Positions 31,585 to 41,994 of a DNA stretch of 64,000 nucleotides are shown here, piece by piece. The DNA is taken from NCBI GenBank assembly GCA_022316685.1, contig JAKJHU010000623.1:1-64000 (forward strand). The letters are read 5' to 3'. The notes under the pieces are model-generated. The model was not told the DNA's origin and ran no database searches. It was given only the letters and a program-made list of their open reading frames with translations. Position numbers and translations under genes: made by a program. Position 1 is the first letter of the stretch. Each line of letters starts with the position of its first letter. This DNA comes from Progne subis subis. Taxonomy: Eukaryota > Chordata > Aves > Passeriformes > Hirundinidae.

Positions 31585-32865
31585 TCTACAGAAACACAGG
31601 AATATTCCAGCTGGAAAATTCCATGAGTCCATCCAGCCTGGCCTAAGCCACCCCTGCCCCCTGTCCCCTGCCCCCTGTCCCCAGGTGCCACATCCACAGG
31701 GATTTTAAATCCCTGCAGGAATGGGGATCCAGCACTGCCCAGGGGAGCTGTGCCAGGGGAGGGTCAGGTTCAATACCTGGGAAAATTCCTTCCTGGGAAG
31801 GGCTGTGCATCCCTGGCTGTTCCCTCTGCTCCTGTCCCTGTTCCTTGGGAGCAGATCCCAAATCCCCCCGGCTGTCCCCTCCTGTCAGGAGTTGTGCAGA
31901 GCCACAAGGTTCCACTGATCCTCCTTTTCTCCAGGCTGAGCCCTTTCCCAGCTCCCTCAGCCCCTCCTGGGGCTCCATTCCCATTCCCAGCTCCCTCATT
32001 CTCTCCTGGGGCTCCATTCCCATTCCCAGCTCCCTCAGCCTCTCCTGGGACTCCATTCCCATTCCCAGCTCCCTCAGCCTCTCCTGGGACTCCATTCCCT
32101 GTCCCAGCTCCCTCAGCCTCTCCTGGGGCTCCATTCCCTCCCCAGCTCCCTCATTCTCTCCTGGGGCTCCATTCCCTGTCCCAGCTCCCTCAGGGATTCT
32201 CCAGCCCCTTCCCATCTCCCTCAGCCTCTCCTGGGGCTCCATTCCCATTCCCAGCTCCCTCAGCCCCTCCTGGGGCTCCATTCCCTTTCCCAGCTCCCTC
32301 AGCCTCTCCTGGGGCTCCATTCCCTGTCCCAGCTCCCTCATTCTCTCCTGGGGCTCCATTCCCTGTCCCATCTCCCTCAGCCTCTCCTGGGGCTCCATTC
32401 CCATTCCCAGCTCCCTCATTCTCTCCTGGGGCTCCATTCCCTTTCCCAGCTCCCTCAGCCTCTCCTGGGGCTCCATTCCCTGTCCCAGCTCCCTCATTCT
32501 CTCCTGGGGCTCCATTCCCTGTCCCATCTCCCTCAGCCTCTCCTGGGGCTCCATTCCCTTTCCCAGCTCCCTCAGCCCCTCCTGGGGCTCCATTCCCTGT
32601 CCCAGCTCCCTCAGCCTCTCCTGGGGCTCCGTTCCCTGTCCCAGCTCCCTCAGCCTCTCCTGGGGCTCCATTCCCTGTCCCAGCTCCCTCATTCTCTCCT
32701 GGGGCTCCATTCCCATTCCCAGCTCCCTCAGCCTCTCCTGGGGCTCCATTCCCTGTCCCAGCTCCCTCAGCCCCTCCTGGGGCTCCGTTCCCTTCCCAGC
32801 TCCATTCCCTGGACACGCTGCCACCCCTCGGGGTCTCTCTTGTCCTTCCTGAAGGACAGCAGGTG
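31585..32865 (-). mobile_element. CR1 LINE copy expanded by an internal minisatellite
   Basis: Antisense CR1: GAAACACAGGAATATTCCAG, CCCCAGGTGCCACATCCACA, GGATTTTAAATCCCTGCAGG, CCTCCTTTTCTCCAGGCTGA, then the 39-bp array, then TTCCCTGGACACGCTGCCAC and GGGTCTCTCTTGTCCTTCCT. CR1 sequence on both sides in the correct order shows the array grew inside the element. Confidence 0.9.
31950..32805. repeat. 39-bp minisatellite inside CR1
   Basis: About 22 units of CAGCTCCCTCAGCCTCTCCT followed by GGGGCTCCATTCCCTGTCC, with CATTCT and CCCCTC variants. The same CR1 segment is amplified, in the other orientation, at 24160-24360. A 39-bp period keeps frames open, so Pro/Ser/Ala/Gly-rich frames here are artefacts. 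Confidence 0.95.
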
Positions 32866-32994
32866 ACACCCTGGCAGGGGTTTGTTGCTTCCACAGCAGG
32901 GACACATTATAATTACTAGTGGAAAGTGCCTGTAACCACATTGCTACAAAAAAATAAAAAAAAGTACCCAAACAACAGCCCAGCTTTTCCAGAC

Positions 32995-33170
32995 CCCGTG
33001 GAATCGGATTCCCAGGATGGTTTGGGTTGGGAGGTGCCTCAAATCCCACCAGTGCCACCCCTGACGTGGCAGGGACACCTCCCACTGCCCCAGGCTGCTC
33101 CCAGTGTCCAGCCTGGCCTGGGACGCTCCAGGGATCCAGGGGCAGCCCCAGCTCCCGTGGAAGATCCCTT
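32995..33170 (-). mobile_element. CR1 LINE 3' fragment
   Basis: Antisense CR1: GATGGTTTGGGTTGGGAGGT, GGCAGGGACACCTCCCACTG, CCAGCCTGGCCTGGGACGCT, CCAGGGATCCAGGGGCAGCC. Confidence 0.88.
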
Positions 33171-33828
33171 TGGAGGAAGCTCTGGTCAGTTGGAAGTGTC
33201 TGGCACAAGTGGAGGCATCCATTGATCTCCTCAGTAAATGAATCAGATCTGTGGAGTGCAAATTGATCGAAATATTGGAATTTTCCTACGTAAATGCCAG
33301 GACTCGAAAAACAGCAATTAATGAGAGACGAGGTGGGTGCTGGGGGGCTGTAAAGGCATTTTGGGGGAATAAATGGGAATAGCGTTGGTTTCCAGTGACC
33401 TGTCCTGCTGGGAGCCCCTTGGGGGATGTGCAGTGAGCCCCTGGAACATCAGGAGCTCCTGGGGAAGCACAGGGAGCTGCTGGAGCTGCGGGAAAGAGAG
33501 GGGAAATGGGAACAAAGGAAGAACAGGCCAGGAAGAGGAGAGTAATCGTGAGCAAGAATATTCCCATAGGAAATGGAACACCAAGAGCTGCAGTGGACGA
33601 GGATTTTTGTTCCGTGCACAGATGAAACCTAAAATTACTCAAATCTTTACGTTTTTATCAATGGCATTAATGCACTTCTGCCGTTTTATTTTATAAAGCC
33701 ATCCTTTACCAGAGTATCTGTACTTTTTAAAATAAATCGTGCTTTTAATTAAAAAAAAAAAAAAAAACCAACAAACCAACCCTCAACATGCCATGAAAAG
33801 CTACAGATGGAGTTTCCATAGAGAGCTG
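33171..33828. other. Single-copy stretch with A-run
   Basis: Unique DNA. Bases 33590-33750 are AT-rich (TTACGTTTTTATCAATGGCA) and end in an A17 run near 33751-33767 that follows AAATAAATCGTGCTTTTAATT. The AATAAA-plus-A-run order resembles a reverse-transcribed 3' end but no source is recognised. Confidence 0.3.
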
Positions 33829-34215
33829 TGTGATCAGGACACACAAAGCAACCACACGGAGACGAGAGATTTGCAGGGCAGAGATGTTCCTCCCAGAGAG
33901 CCCAAGGCTGAGCCAAGGCCAGAGCCCCTCTGCCTGTTTATTTCTTACTTTTTATACATTTGTGGGTCTGGCTGTGGATTGGCTTCTGGAGTTTTCACCT
34001 CCCAGCCCAATGGGCAGACCAACTGTCAGTTACAATTGTTTTCAGGTTAGAAATGTGCAAACAAAGGACAGGGAATGAAAAACAAAGGATTTGTTTATGT
34101 TACATCTGTGAGAAAAGGCAGAAACTGCTCCAAATATTGTACAGAAGCTAAAAAGTCTGACTCCATCTTATGAACAATCAAAAGGCTTTAAAAGCTCAGA
34201 AGAACCAGGGTGACA
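33829..34215 (-). mobile_element. Solo LTR 3, ERVK-like, 6-bp target-site duplication
   Basis: 387 bp in the opposite orientation to LTRs 1 and 2. Plus-strand ends are TGTGATCAGGACACAC and CCAGGGTGACA, flanked by GAGCTG at 33823-33828 and 34216-34221. The U5/R part differs clearly from the other copies (GGCAGAGATGTTCCTCCCAG), so this is an older or separate subfamily. Confidence 0.9.
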
Positions 34216-34384
34216 GAGCTGTTTGAGCCCTCAGCAGAGCCGTGCTGCACCTGCTGCTTTGCACCCTGAATATTCATGGCCCAGCCCGCAGGAAGGGCCG
34301 GGGGCTGTCGCAGCACCTGACCCCAGTGCTCGGGCACCGCAGGGAGGGATCCATCCCTGGAAGGAGGAGAAACCCCGGCACAGG

Positions 34385-34545
34385 AACCCCCGGAGCAGCT
34401 GTGGCTGCTCCTGGCAGTGCCCAAGGCCAGGCTGGACACTGGGCTTGGAGCAGCCTGGGGCAGTGGGAGCTGTCCCTGCCATGGCAGGGGGTTGGGGTCC
34501 CTTCCCACCCAAACCAGCCGTGACTCCGTGATTTTATGAACTCCA
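34385..34545 (+). mobile_element. CR1 LINE 3' fragment
   Basis: Sense CR1: GGAGCAGCTGTGGCTGCTCC, GGCAGTGCCCAAGGCCAGGC, CTTGGAGCAGCCTGGGGCAG, ATGGCAGGGGGTTGGGGTCC, ending CCGTGATTTTATGA. Confidence 0.88.
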
Positions 34546-34557
34546 CCTCCTCAGCCT

Positions 34558-35032
34558 TGAGAGGAATGACAGATTTGTGTTCACAGACAAGCCCTGGGTC
34601 TGCTGGTGGATAAAACCAGCGCTGAGAGATGAGAGAAACGATGGGAAGGATTCCACTGATGGGTGAATGGAAAAGAAGATATTTACCTTTACAAACCGTA
34701 AATGAAATTGGATATTGAAAGATGAAAAAAACAATTGGGAAAACCCATAAATTCCATAGGAATTAAAAATTAAGGAGGGTAATGCATTAAAAAGGGGACT
34801 CTCAGGCATTTCGGGAAGTCTGTACCTCTCAAGTACCTCAGCCCATGGGGAAAGAGAGAGGGAAATGCGGCCGGGAAATTGGGATAAAAAGGAGGCTGAG
34901 TCCTCCAAAACACTGAGAGACCCCAGGGGAAATGCCCCATGGCCTCTCCCTTTATTGGAATAAAGTAAAAGGACTCCTCTCTCTCCTTTTCCGACAAAAA
35001 CCCCTGGTGTTCGTGGGTTAATTATCCTAACA
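34558..35032 (+). mobile_element. Solo LTR of family LTR-A, short target-site duplication
   Basis: 475 bp starting TGAGAGGAATGACAG and ending TAATTATCCTAACA. TATA-like GGGATAAAAAGG (about 34881) and AATAAA (34959-34964) are in order. The flanks are GCCT at 34554-34557 and 35033-35036, a 4-bp duplication (5 bp if the first T is shared), as in class I elements. It is the clean reference copy for the diverged ones in the arms. Confidence 0.85.
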
Positions 35033-35750
35033 GCCTTCACCTGGAATTCTTCTATGGAGTTTGTTTTTTCGGTAAGAGAGGAAAGCAGGGCTCAGTGTGA
35101 CCCCACAGTGTCTGCGTGGGAGCTGCACCCCGGAGCGGGTCAGGGCCAGCCCTGCCTCTGCTGGGAGCCACTCCGACCCAGAACAACCCTCCACGTGGCC
35201 ATTTATCACAAATTCTAACGAAAATAGAGACGGGGTTGATTTTATTTCTTCCTTCTGAGCATATGTAGAATTTTAACAGGAGCATTTTATTAAAAATGGG
35301 AGCTATGAATCATTCATGGCCAACAAGTGACTCCCACTCGTTGGCAGAGTGACCCGAGCTCGGCTTCTCACTGACAACAAATAAAGCGGCGCTTAATGAA
35401 CCCAGACGGGCAGCGAGGAAGCAAAATCAGGTGGATTTTTAAGATTAAAAAAAAAAAAAAAAAAATTGCGTATTTTGTCAGCATCTCACTGGGTTGTTTG
35501 GTTTGGTTTTTTTTTTTTTTTTTTTGAATAACGAATGGAGCTGTTCAGAGGCAGTGTTAACGCCGGGGAGCTGGGTGAGGCGCTCGATTGAGAGGCTGTC
35601 ACGGGGCTCTGCTGTCTCACTGACAGGGGCTGTCCTGTCCCGGGACACCCGACGGGCACAGCCCTGCCTGAGAGCTGGAACTGTCACTCTGCAGCACCCG
35701 GCACCCGAAATCACCGCGTGGGCACCGGGGTGGGCACTCCCAGGGGACAG
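35033..35750. other. Single-copy stretch with A and T runs
   Basis: Unique DNA with a poly-A run at 35447-35465 and a poly-T run at 35507-35525, only 41 bp apart and able to pair as a hairpin. No gene recognised. Confidence 0.4.
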
Positions 35751-35919
35751 GGAGAGGAGAGGAGAGGAGAGGAGAGGAGAGGAGAGGAGAGGAGAGGAGA
35801 GGAGAGGAGAGGAGAGGAGAGGAGAGGAGAGGAGAGGAGAGGAGAGGAGAGGAGAGGAGAGGAGAGGAGAGGAGAGGAGAGGAGAGGAGAGGAGAGGAGA
35901 GGAGAGGAGAGGAGAGGAG
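35751..35919. repeat. (GGAGA)34 polypurine microsatellite
   Basis: An uninterrupted 169-bp pentanucleotide tract with all purines on the plus strand. Mirror-symmetric polypurine tracts of this kind can form triplex DNA. Confidence 0.98.
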
Positions 35920-37265
35920 CAGGGATGGATTTCCCTGCACGCTGCAAAGCCCGAGTGGAATTGCCTGTAAGAACCAGCACATGGAATCGCCTCTGCTGGT
36001 GGCAAACAGCCTTGAGTGGGATTCCCAAATTCTCCGGGAGCCAAGGAACACCCCTGGATCTCCCTGGACAGCCAGAGGGTTAGGTCACGGGGATGCACCT
36101 CTAGGAGTGACCCAGCAAACCATGGGGGACCCTCGGGGCTGGTCCCTCCTCGGGGTGGTTCAGCTCCTTCAGCCAAACTCCTCCTCTCTGTTTGGCTGGC
36201 TGGTTGTTTTATTTTGTCAAAACACCCTTCGGAGAAGCAGCCCAGTGTTTCCTGTCAGTGAGATGGATGCAAGAAGCAGAGAGCAGCAGTGAACGCCAGG
36301 TGTGAGGGCTCGCTCCAGCACCCAGAGGAGCCGAGCTCTGCCCTTGGGGTTTGGTGCAATTCAATGCCTTCAACAAGAACGGGGCTCAGAGTAATAATAT
36401 TTCAGTTAAAATTAGTGCGAAAAAACCTCGTGGGCGCGGTTTCTTTTGGAATTGTTCCTTACCCTTTAAATGTTCCCCTGGCACATTCCCATGGCCCGGG
36501 ATGGGTGTGAACAGACTGTAGCACTTGTTAACGGAGGCCGATTGCCAGAGGAAGAGACGCTTTGGCGAATTCATTTCGTCTGCGACAGCAGAGCAGAAAA
36601 TCGCGGCTCAACTCGGCTGCCGCGAAGGGGTTAATCATTTCTGCGCCCAAGTTACGCTTTTGTCGACCTGACACCAAATTTCAAGGAGCAAACCCGACGC
36701 TGGCAGGAGCGACTCGATGTGCGAAGCCTTGCAGGGAGCGCTGCTGGTTCCGCCGCGGGCAGCAGGGGGAAAGCCAAAGGTGAGGAGGGTCTGAAAGCAA
36801 AGAAAGCTCCCCGGGAAGAGCTGCAGCCCCCAGGGACGGGCAGCTGGCAGCAGGAGGTGCTCAGGGGATGGACATTCCCGGAGAGGATGAGCTGGGAATT
36901 CCAGGAATTCGGTGTGAGGAGAGCGGGGCGGGAGCAGCGCCCAGCAAAGGTTAATCACGTCTTGTTTTCCTTGACAAGCACTCCCTAAATGATGAACCTT
37001 TTCCAGGCTGGCTTTTACAAATATATTAATTAGATCTTCCCTACACCTGCCTCACCTTTGCTCCTACCCTTGCCCGTTAAATGCTTTTGCTCCAAGAAAT
37101 TTGTGGTCAAAATCGGCTCCTTTGAAGAGCAGCAATTAATGTTGTCGGTGGGGGCATTATTTATCCTCTGAGCTCCAAACGCACCTTTGGAATTGATAAG
37201 TGTTGGCCTTTTTTATGTCCTGTTTTTCGGGAACACGCGTCCTCCCTTCAAGGAGCAGGTTTAGA
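35920..37265. other. Single-copy stretch, possible conserved non-coding DNA
   Basis: No gene recognised. Bases 36530-36720 and 37000-37230 are repeat-free with balanced composition (AAGGGGTTAATCATTTCTGC, GTTACGCTTTTGTCGACCTG, GAGCAGCAATTAATGTTGTC). These are candidates for conserved elements but no comparison was made. Confidence 0.3.
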
Positions 37266-37640
37266 TGTCATTGAGACACACAAAGCAGTCACACACAGAA
37301 AAGAGATTTTCACAGAGGTCCTTCCGATCCAGCTCACAGCTGAGAGAGCGGAGAGAAGAGACCCCTTTGTTTATTTCTTACTTTTTATACATCTGTGGGT
37401 CTAGCAGAAGATTGGCTTTTTGGGGTTTCCACCCCTCAGCCTCAGTGGCCAGACCAACTGTCAGTCACAATTGTTTTCAGGTTAGAAATATGCAAACAAA
37501 GGACAGAGAATGAAAAACAAAGGATTTGTTTATGTTACATCTGTGGGAAAAGGTAGAAAACTTCTCTAATATTCTACAGTAACTAAAAGATCTGACTCCA
37601 TTTCAAAAGGCTTTAAAAACTCAGAAAAACCAGGGTAGCA
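37266..37640 (-). mobile_element. Solo LTR 4, ERVK-like, 6-bp target-site duplication
   Basis: 375 bp, minus orientation. Plus-strand ends are TGTCATTGAGACACAC and AACCAGGGTAGCA, flanked by TTTAGA at 37260-37265 and 37641-37646. The body closely matches solo LTRs 1 and 2, including the reverse complement of TGTATAAAAAG. Confidence 0.92.
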
Positions 37641-38569
37641 TTTAGAGAGCGGGATTCCTGCTTTTCCTGCTGGCACTGCCACTCCTGGGGCGCCACGGGA
37701 GCACAGAGCCCTGCGGCGTCGTTGCCAACATCCCACAGGTGCCATCCCTGCTCCCTGCCCACCGGCACTGCCAGGCTGCAGCGCTGGAAAAGCCTTTTGT
37801 GTTTTCCAGAGACACCGGAACACCGGAGGGGGAGGCTGTGCTGTCCTCAGGGAACGATCTGCGCCAGCACCGTGCTGGAAAAGGAGCAAATGACAAGAGT
37901 TTGTGGTTTTTCTCTTGTCTGACAGGCTCCTCTGGTTCCAGAGGGGAATCCTGCAGTCCTTTCCTGAAAGACATCCCGGAGGAAGGGAACAGAAGGAAAG
38001 GGCAAGGAAAACAGCGATGAGCAAGCACAGAGCAGTTTCTCGGATAAGCACAGGCTGCTGTGGCTTGGGAGAGGCCTCACAGCTCCGTGACTCCTCCTGA
38101 GCAACGTGGAAAACTCCACTTCATTCACATCTGCTCTGAAGGCTGCGCTTAAAAACCTAAACCCGACCTCCCGCGGCTCCAAGAGGCTCCTAAGCTGAGC
38201 TGCCAAGGCCAAGGGAACTGGGGGCAAGCACAGGTTTGGATGTGCCTGTCAGAGGAGAGAAGAGCGTCCTGAGACTGATCCCTGAGCCCCAGCACGGCAC
38301 AGCTGCCTGCCCGGAGGGATTTCCTGGAGAAAATCCCACAGCTCCATCAAAATGAGCCTGCAGGAAAGGCTCTGTCGGTGACAGAGTCAGGGGCAGGCCG
38401 TGCTGCTGCTGTCTGGGAGTAAGGATTTGATGAGATGTGATCCATTCCCTGCCCGTGTGAGTGGTGAAATCCCGTGTTATCCTGGGATCAGGAGGCTAGG
38501 GAAGCTCCCACTCCCCCTGCCAGGGGCTTTCAGGTTCCTCCTCTGAAAGCTGACGAAACACAGAAATAC
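37641..38569. other. Single-copy stretch, nothing recognised
   Basis: Unique DNA with short open frames on both strands and no recognisable gene. Confidence 0.4.
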
Positions 38570-39070
38570 AGAGCTCAATCCAATGTTTTGCTCACGCTTT
38601 TTCGCTTCGCTTGCTTTCAGGAATACAAATTTACCAGTTAGACAACCTAAAACAAATGCCTAGGTGGCTTTAGCTATTGTGTCAGCTTTAGATGCCGTGT
38701 GTCTGTCCAGTACCACCCCAGAAAAGCCATTTTCCACCCCTCTAGCTGCTGTACCGGTAGACACTCAGCGGGTCAGAGAAACGAGGTAAAATGGCTTACC
38801 TCTCTATCTTTCAAGGACAACCTGTCCAATTATGAAACACCACCTAAATTATTTTTGTTTTAATCCCAACAACTACTTGAAGCCTGCAATGCGGACTCCA
38901 TCAACCAACTACAAAAAACCACCCAAACCCATGAAGAAGAAGGAAGAAGAAGGTGAAGAGGAAGGACTCAGACAACGCCCAAAGCCCTCCATCTTGTCTC
39001 ACATCTATACCAAAACCCCAAAATCTAAGCTTCCAGAATCCCAACACCCTCCCAGCGAGCACGGCTCGCA
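38570..39070 (-). mobile_element. Possible diverged ERV/LTR fragment
   Basis: The minus strand reads like avian LTR or leader sequence: GTATAGATGTGAGACAAGAT, a pyrimidine-rich TTCTTCTTCC tract, and GGATTAAAACAAAAATAATT. Neither TG...CA ends nor a target-site duplication could be fixed. Assignment rests on general resemblance. Confidence 0.35.
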
Positions 39071-39944
39071 TCCCCCACAAACCCCACACCTGGCAGCGCC
39101 TCGGGGGTTCCCTGGCACCTGCTCCCACATCCCACAGCCCCGCTAATCCCAGCAGCAGGACACGCTGAGGCCGGGCCAGCCCGGCCCCCCCTGCTCGGCG
39201 CAATTCCGCAGCCGCCAGATCGCCCTGCTGGAAGCACTGCGCTCCTTTAACTCCCAGAGCTGAAATTATTATTATTATTGTGTCTTGCAAGGCGCCAACG
39301 ATGTATTAAGTGCTTTAAAGTGATGCTTAAAAACCCGGGAGCCCCGAGCTGCTGAGTGAAGAGCGTGGCATGAACGCAGCGCCCCGGGAAGGGCTGGGAA
39401 GGGCTGCGGGCACAACCTGCCTTTAATTACCTGCCTTTTGATCTTCCTGCCCTTCGTGCCATTCGGTTTTTCTTCGGGAAACTGATTTCCAGGTTGGTAG
39501 GAATCGGCTGTCTAGAGCCGGGCCAATTAAACAGTTTTCTGCGCATTGATTCATCCTCAACTGCTCGCTTTCATTACGGTAAAATGATGGCTGATGTATT
39601 TCTCATTTACCGGGTTATTATCAATTCCTCGCTCTCGTCTGAAGGCCAAATGTGCTGTGATGGAAACAGGAATCCAATAAAAGTGTTCACGAGCTGTTGG
39701 GATACAGGGGGAAGGTTTTTAAGCGGAGCTTTGTGGGGGGAACACGGGAGAAGAGGAGCAGCCCAGCAGAAATCCGCGAGCAAAGCTGCCCGTGCAGTAA
39801 AGGGGATATCCTGGACAGCCACAGGATTGGGCGCTGGATTGTGTCTGGGCAGGTCCCCCCTTGTCCACCTGGGCTTTGCTTTAGTCATAAATTAAAGGTT
39901 TGGGGCTATTTTTCTGTTCCCAGTTGGCTTTTTGTCTTTTGATC
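39071..39944. other. Single-copy stretch, strongest candidate conserved non-coding element
   Basis: Bases 39400-39690 are repeat-free and AT-balanced in a GC-rich region, with GCCTTTAATTACCTGCCTTT, GGGCCAATTAAACAGTTTTC, TTTCATTACGGTAAAATGAT and TTACCGGGTTATTATCAATT. Closely spaced homeodomain-type cores such as TAATTA and CAATTA in unique DNA are typical of developmental enhancers. No gene is seen nearby in the window. Confidence 0.35.
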
Positions 39945-40100
39945 AGAGCTGTGGCTGTCCCTGGATCCCTGGCAGTGCCCAAGGCCAGGCTGGAGCAGCC
40001 TGGGGCACTGGGAGCTGTCCCTGCCATGGCAGGGGTGGGAATGGGTGGGCTTTAATGTCCTTCCCAACCCAAACTGCTCTGGGCTTCCATTAAATTCCCT
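39945..40100 (+). mobile_element. CR1 LINE 3' fragment
   Basis: Sense CR1: CAGAGCTGTGGCTGTCCCTG, GGCAGTGCCCAAGGCCAGGC, CCTGCCATGGCAGGGGTGGG, CCTTCCCAACCCAAACTGCT. Confidence 0.88.
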
Positions 40101-41084
40101 AAATATTGAATGAGCAGGGTTTAGCACGCAGATTTCCTTCCGACGTTCCCACCCAGCTGCTATTTTTTGATACAGAGGAGGACGTCACAGCAGAATAATC
40201 CCTTCCATCAGTCATTAATTTACTCCCTGGGCCCCACTGGTTTTTCCCTGCCTGACACGACACTTTCTGATGGATATTCCCACTTTTACGAAAGGCTTTT
40301 CCCTAAAGGCACCCGGGAATGAATCAGCTCGGGGCCGTTCCCTCGCTGGAGCCCTCGGAGCAGCTGGGTGGTGCCTGTTGGTCAGGAGCACTGGTATTTC
40401 TTATGGACACGTTGGTGTTTAAAGCATTCCATGGAAAAGCGAGTGGGTTTTTTTCTTTTCCCATGGAAAACACGCGTTCCTCAAGTGCCACCTGCTGTAC
40501 TGGCGGCACCAGCACACGGCAGCGATGAATCCTTCCAGGATTTGGAACCCTCATTCCAAATTCCTGCCCAGCCCTTCCCCGGCAGCAGGAAAGCACAGCT
40601 TTGCCCTTCCTGATTGTTAGGGACATTCCCTAGGTGGGAATTTGCACAGCCCCCTGCACCGCTGGACACTTTTATAAATAAACAGCAACAGCACTGTCAT
40701 CTCCTCATCACCCTGGGAGGGGAGTGAGAAAAACCAGCTCCAGCAGCACATCCCGGATGATTTTTCCACAGGATGTGGCTACAAGAAGGAGTGAGAGAAT
40801 AAAAGCGGCCAGGAAGGTAACATGTGCTATAAACAAACTCATTGCACGGACGCGATTCGGGAACGCTGGGCCAGCTAAGCACGGCAGGCCTTGGCAGATC
40901 ATCCCCAGTCCAAAGAAAAGCAGGGAAAAGGGATCAGAGGTTTGAAAAGAGCTGCCAGGAGGGCACTGAGGATGGGCACAGCCCTGGCACCCTGGGGACA
41001 CCCGGGGAACAGAGGGCAGTGTCCCAGTGCTGCCACAAACCCACCCACAAACCACGGCATGGGTCATTAACCCAAGTTAAAAGT
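40101..41084. other. Single-copy stretch, nothing recognised
   Basis: Unique DNA. Several 60-120 codon frames overlap on both strands with no recognisable domain. Confidence 0.4.
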
Positions 41085-41229
41085 ATTTATGGGCTGGATG
41101 GGAAAGGAGATTAAATCCCCTCCAGTGCCACCATGGCAGGGACAGCTCCCACTGCCCCAGGCTGCTCCAGCCCCATGTCCAACCTGGCCTTGGGCACTGC
41201 CAGGGATCCAGGGACAGCCACAGCTGTGA
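41085..41229 (-). mobile_element. CR1 LINE 3' fragment cut by the scaffold gap
   Basis: Antisense CR1: CATGGCAGGGACAGCTCCCA, CCAACCTGGCCTTGGGCACT, GCCAGGGATCCAGGGACAGC, ending at GCTGTGA before the Ns. The contig therefore stops inside a high-copy repeat, a common reason for an assembly break. Confidence 0.88.
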
Positions 41230-41329
41230 NNNNNNNNNNNNNNNNNNNNNNNNNNNNNNNNNNNNNNNNNNNNNNNNNNNNNNNNNNNNNNNNNNNNNNN
41301 NNNNNNNNNNNNNNNNNNNNNNNNNNNNN
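41230..41329. other. 100-N scaffold gap
   Basis: Exactly 100 undetermined bases, a conventional placeholder for a gap of unknown size. The contig to the left ends inside a CR1 fragment. The contig to the right starts with GGATCACCCGG, which is the inner end of the inverted duplication. Two separate contigs were joined here, and the join is the only evidence for their relative order and orientation. Confidence 0.99.
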
Positions 41330-41994
41330 GGATCACCCGGGGGCAGGAATGGGCTGGGCACGCCGGGTGTGAGCAGGGCGAGGGGTGCCCGAGGGGAGGA
41401 ACCTCTGCCTGGGGCTGGGCTCCTTCCCTGTCCCTCTTTCCCGGCGTTTTCCTCAATGTCCCGAGAGGAGAAGGGCTGGGAATGTTTTCCTGCGGGATTC
41501 TTTCCCCGGTGAGCCCGATCAGACAAACGGGAAGGGTCCAAGCGATCCAAGGACAGGCTGGGAATGGCACTGCGGGGTTTGGGGACGGGACCCAGCCCCG
41601 CTCGGGCTCCTGGAATTCCTGGTGAGGGTCTGATTGTGCTGCCGGGAGTTGCTGGGGGTGATCTGGGTCCTGTGCTCCCGGTTCGGGGAGCTGGGCAGTT
41701 GTGAGGAGCCCAGGTGGGTTATGTGCAGGCTCTGGGGTGGCTGTGCCTGGTCAGGGTGCGTAAATCAGCTCCTGTGCGTGGGACACGTCCTGGCAGGGGC
41801 CCGGGCACGGGAACAAATGGGATTTACCGGGAAAACGGAGGGGAAAGGGCCTGGGGGGTTAAAGAGGAAACCCGAGCCACGGCCAAAGGCAGCAGAGCTG
41901 CTTCTGTCACTGCGGTCTGTGAGAAACGCAGGACAAAACTGGCACTGCCCAGCGGCCAGCGCCTGCCGCTGGATCCGCTCTGCTCGGGGCACGG
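41330..41994. other. Right-arm partner of 21836-22500
   Basis: Reverse complement of the inner single-copy end of the left arm, starting at the first base after the gap. It lacks 9 bp present on the left. No gene recognised. Confidence 0.6.
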
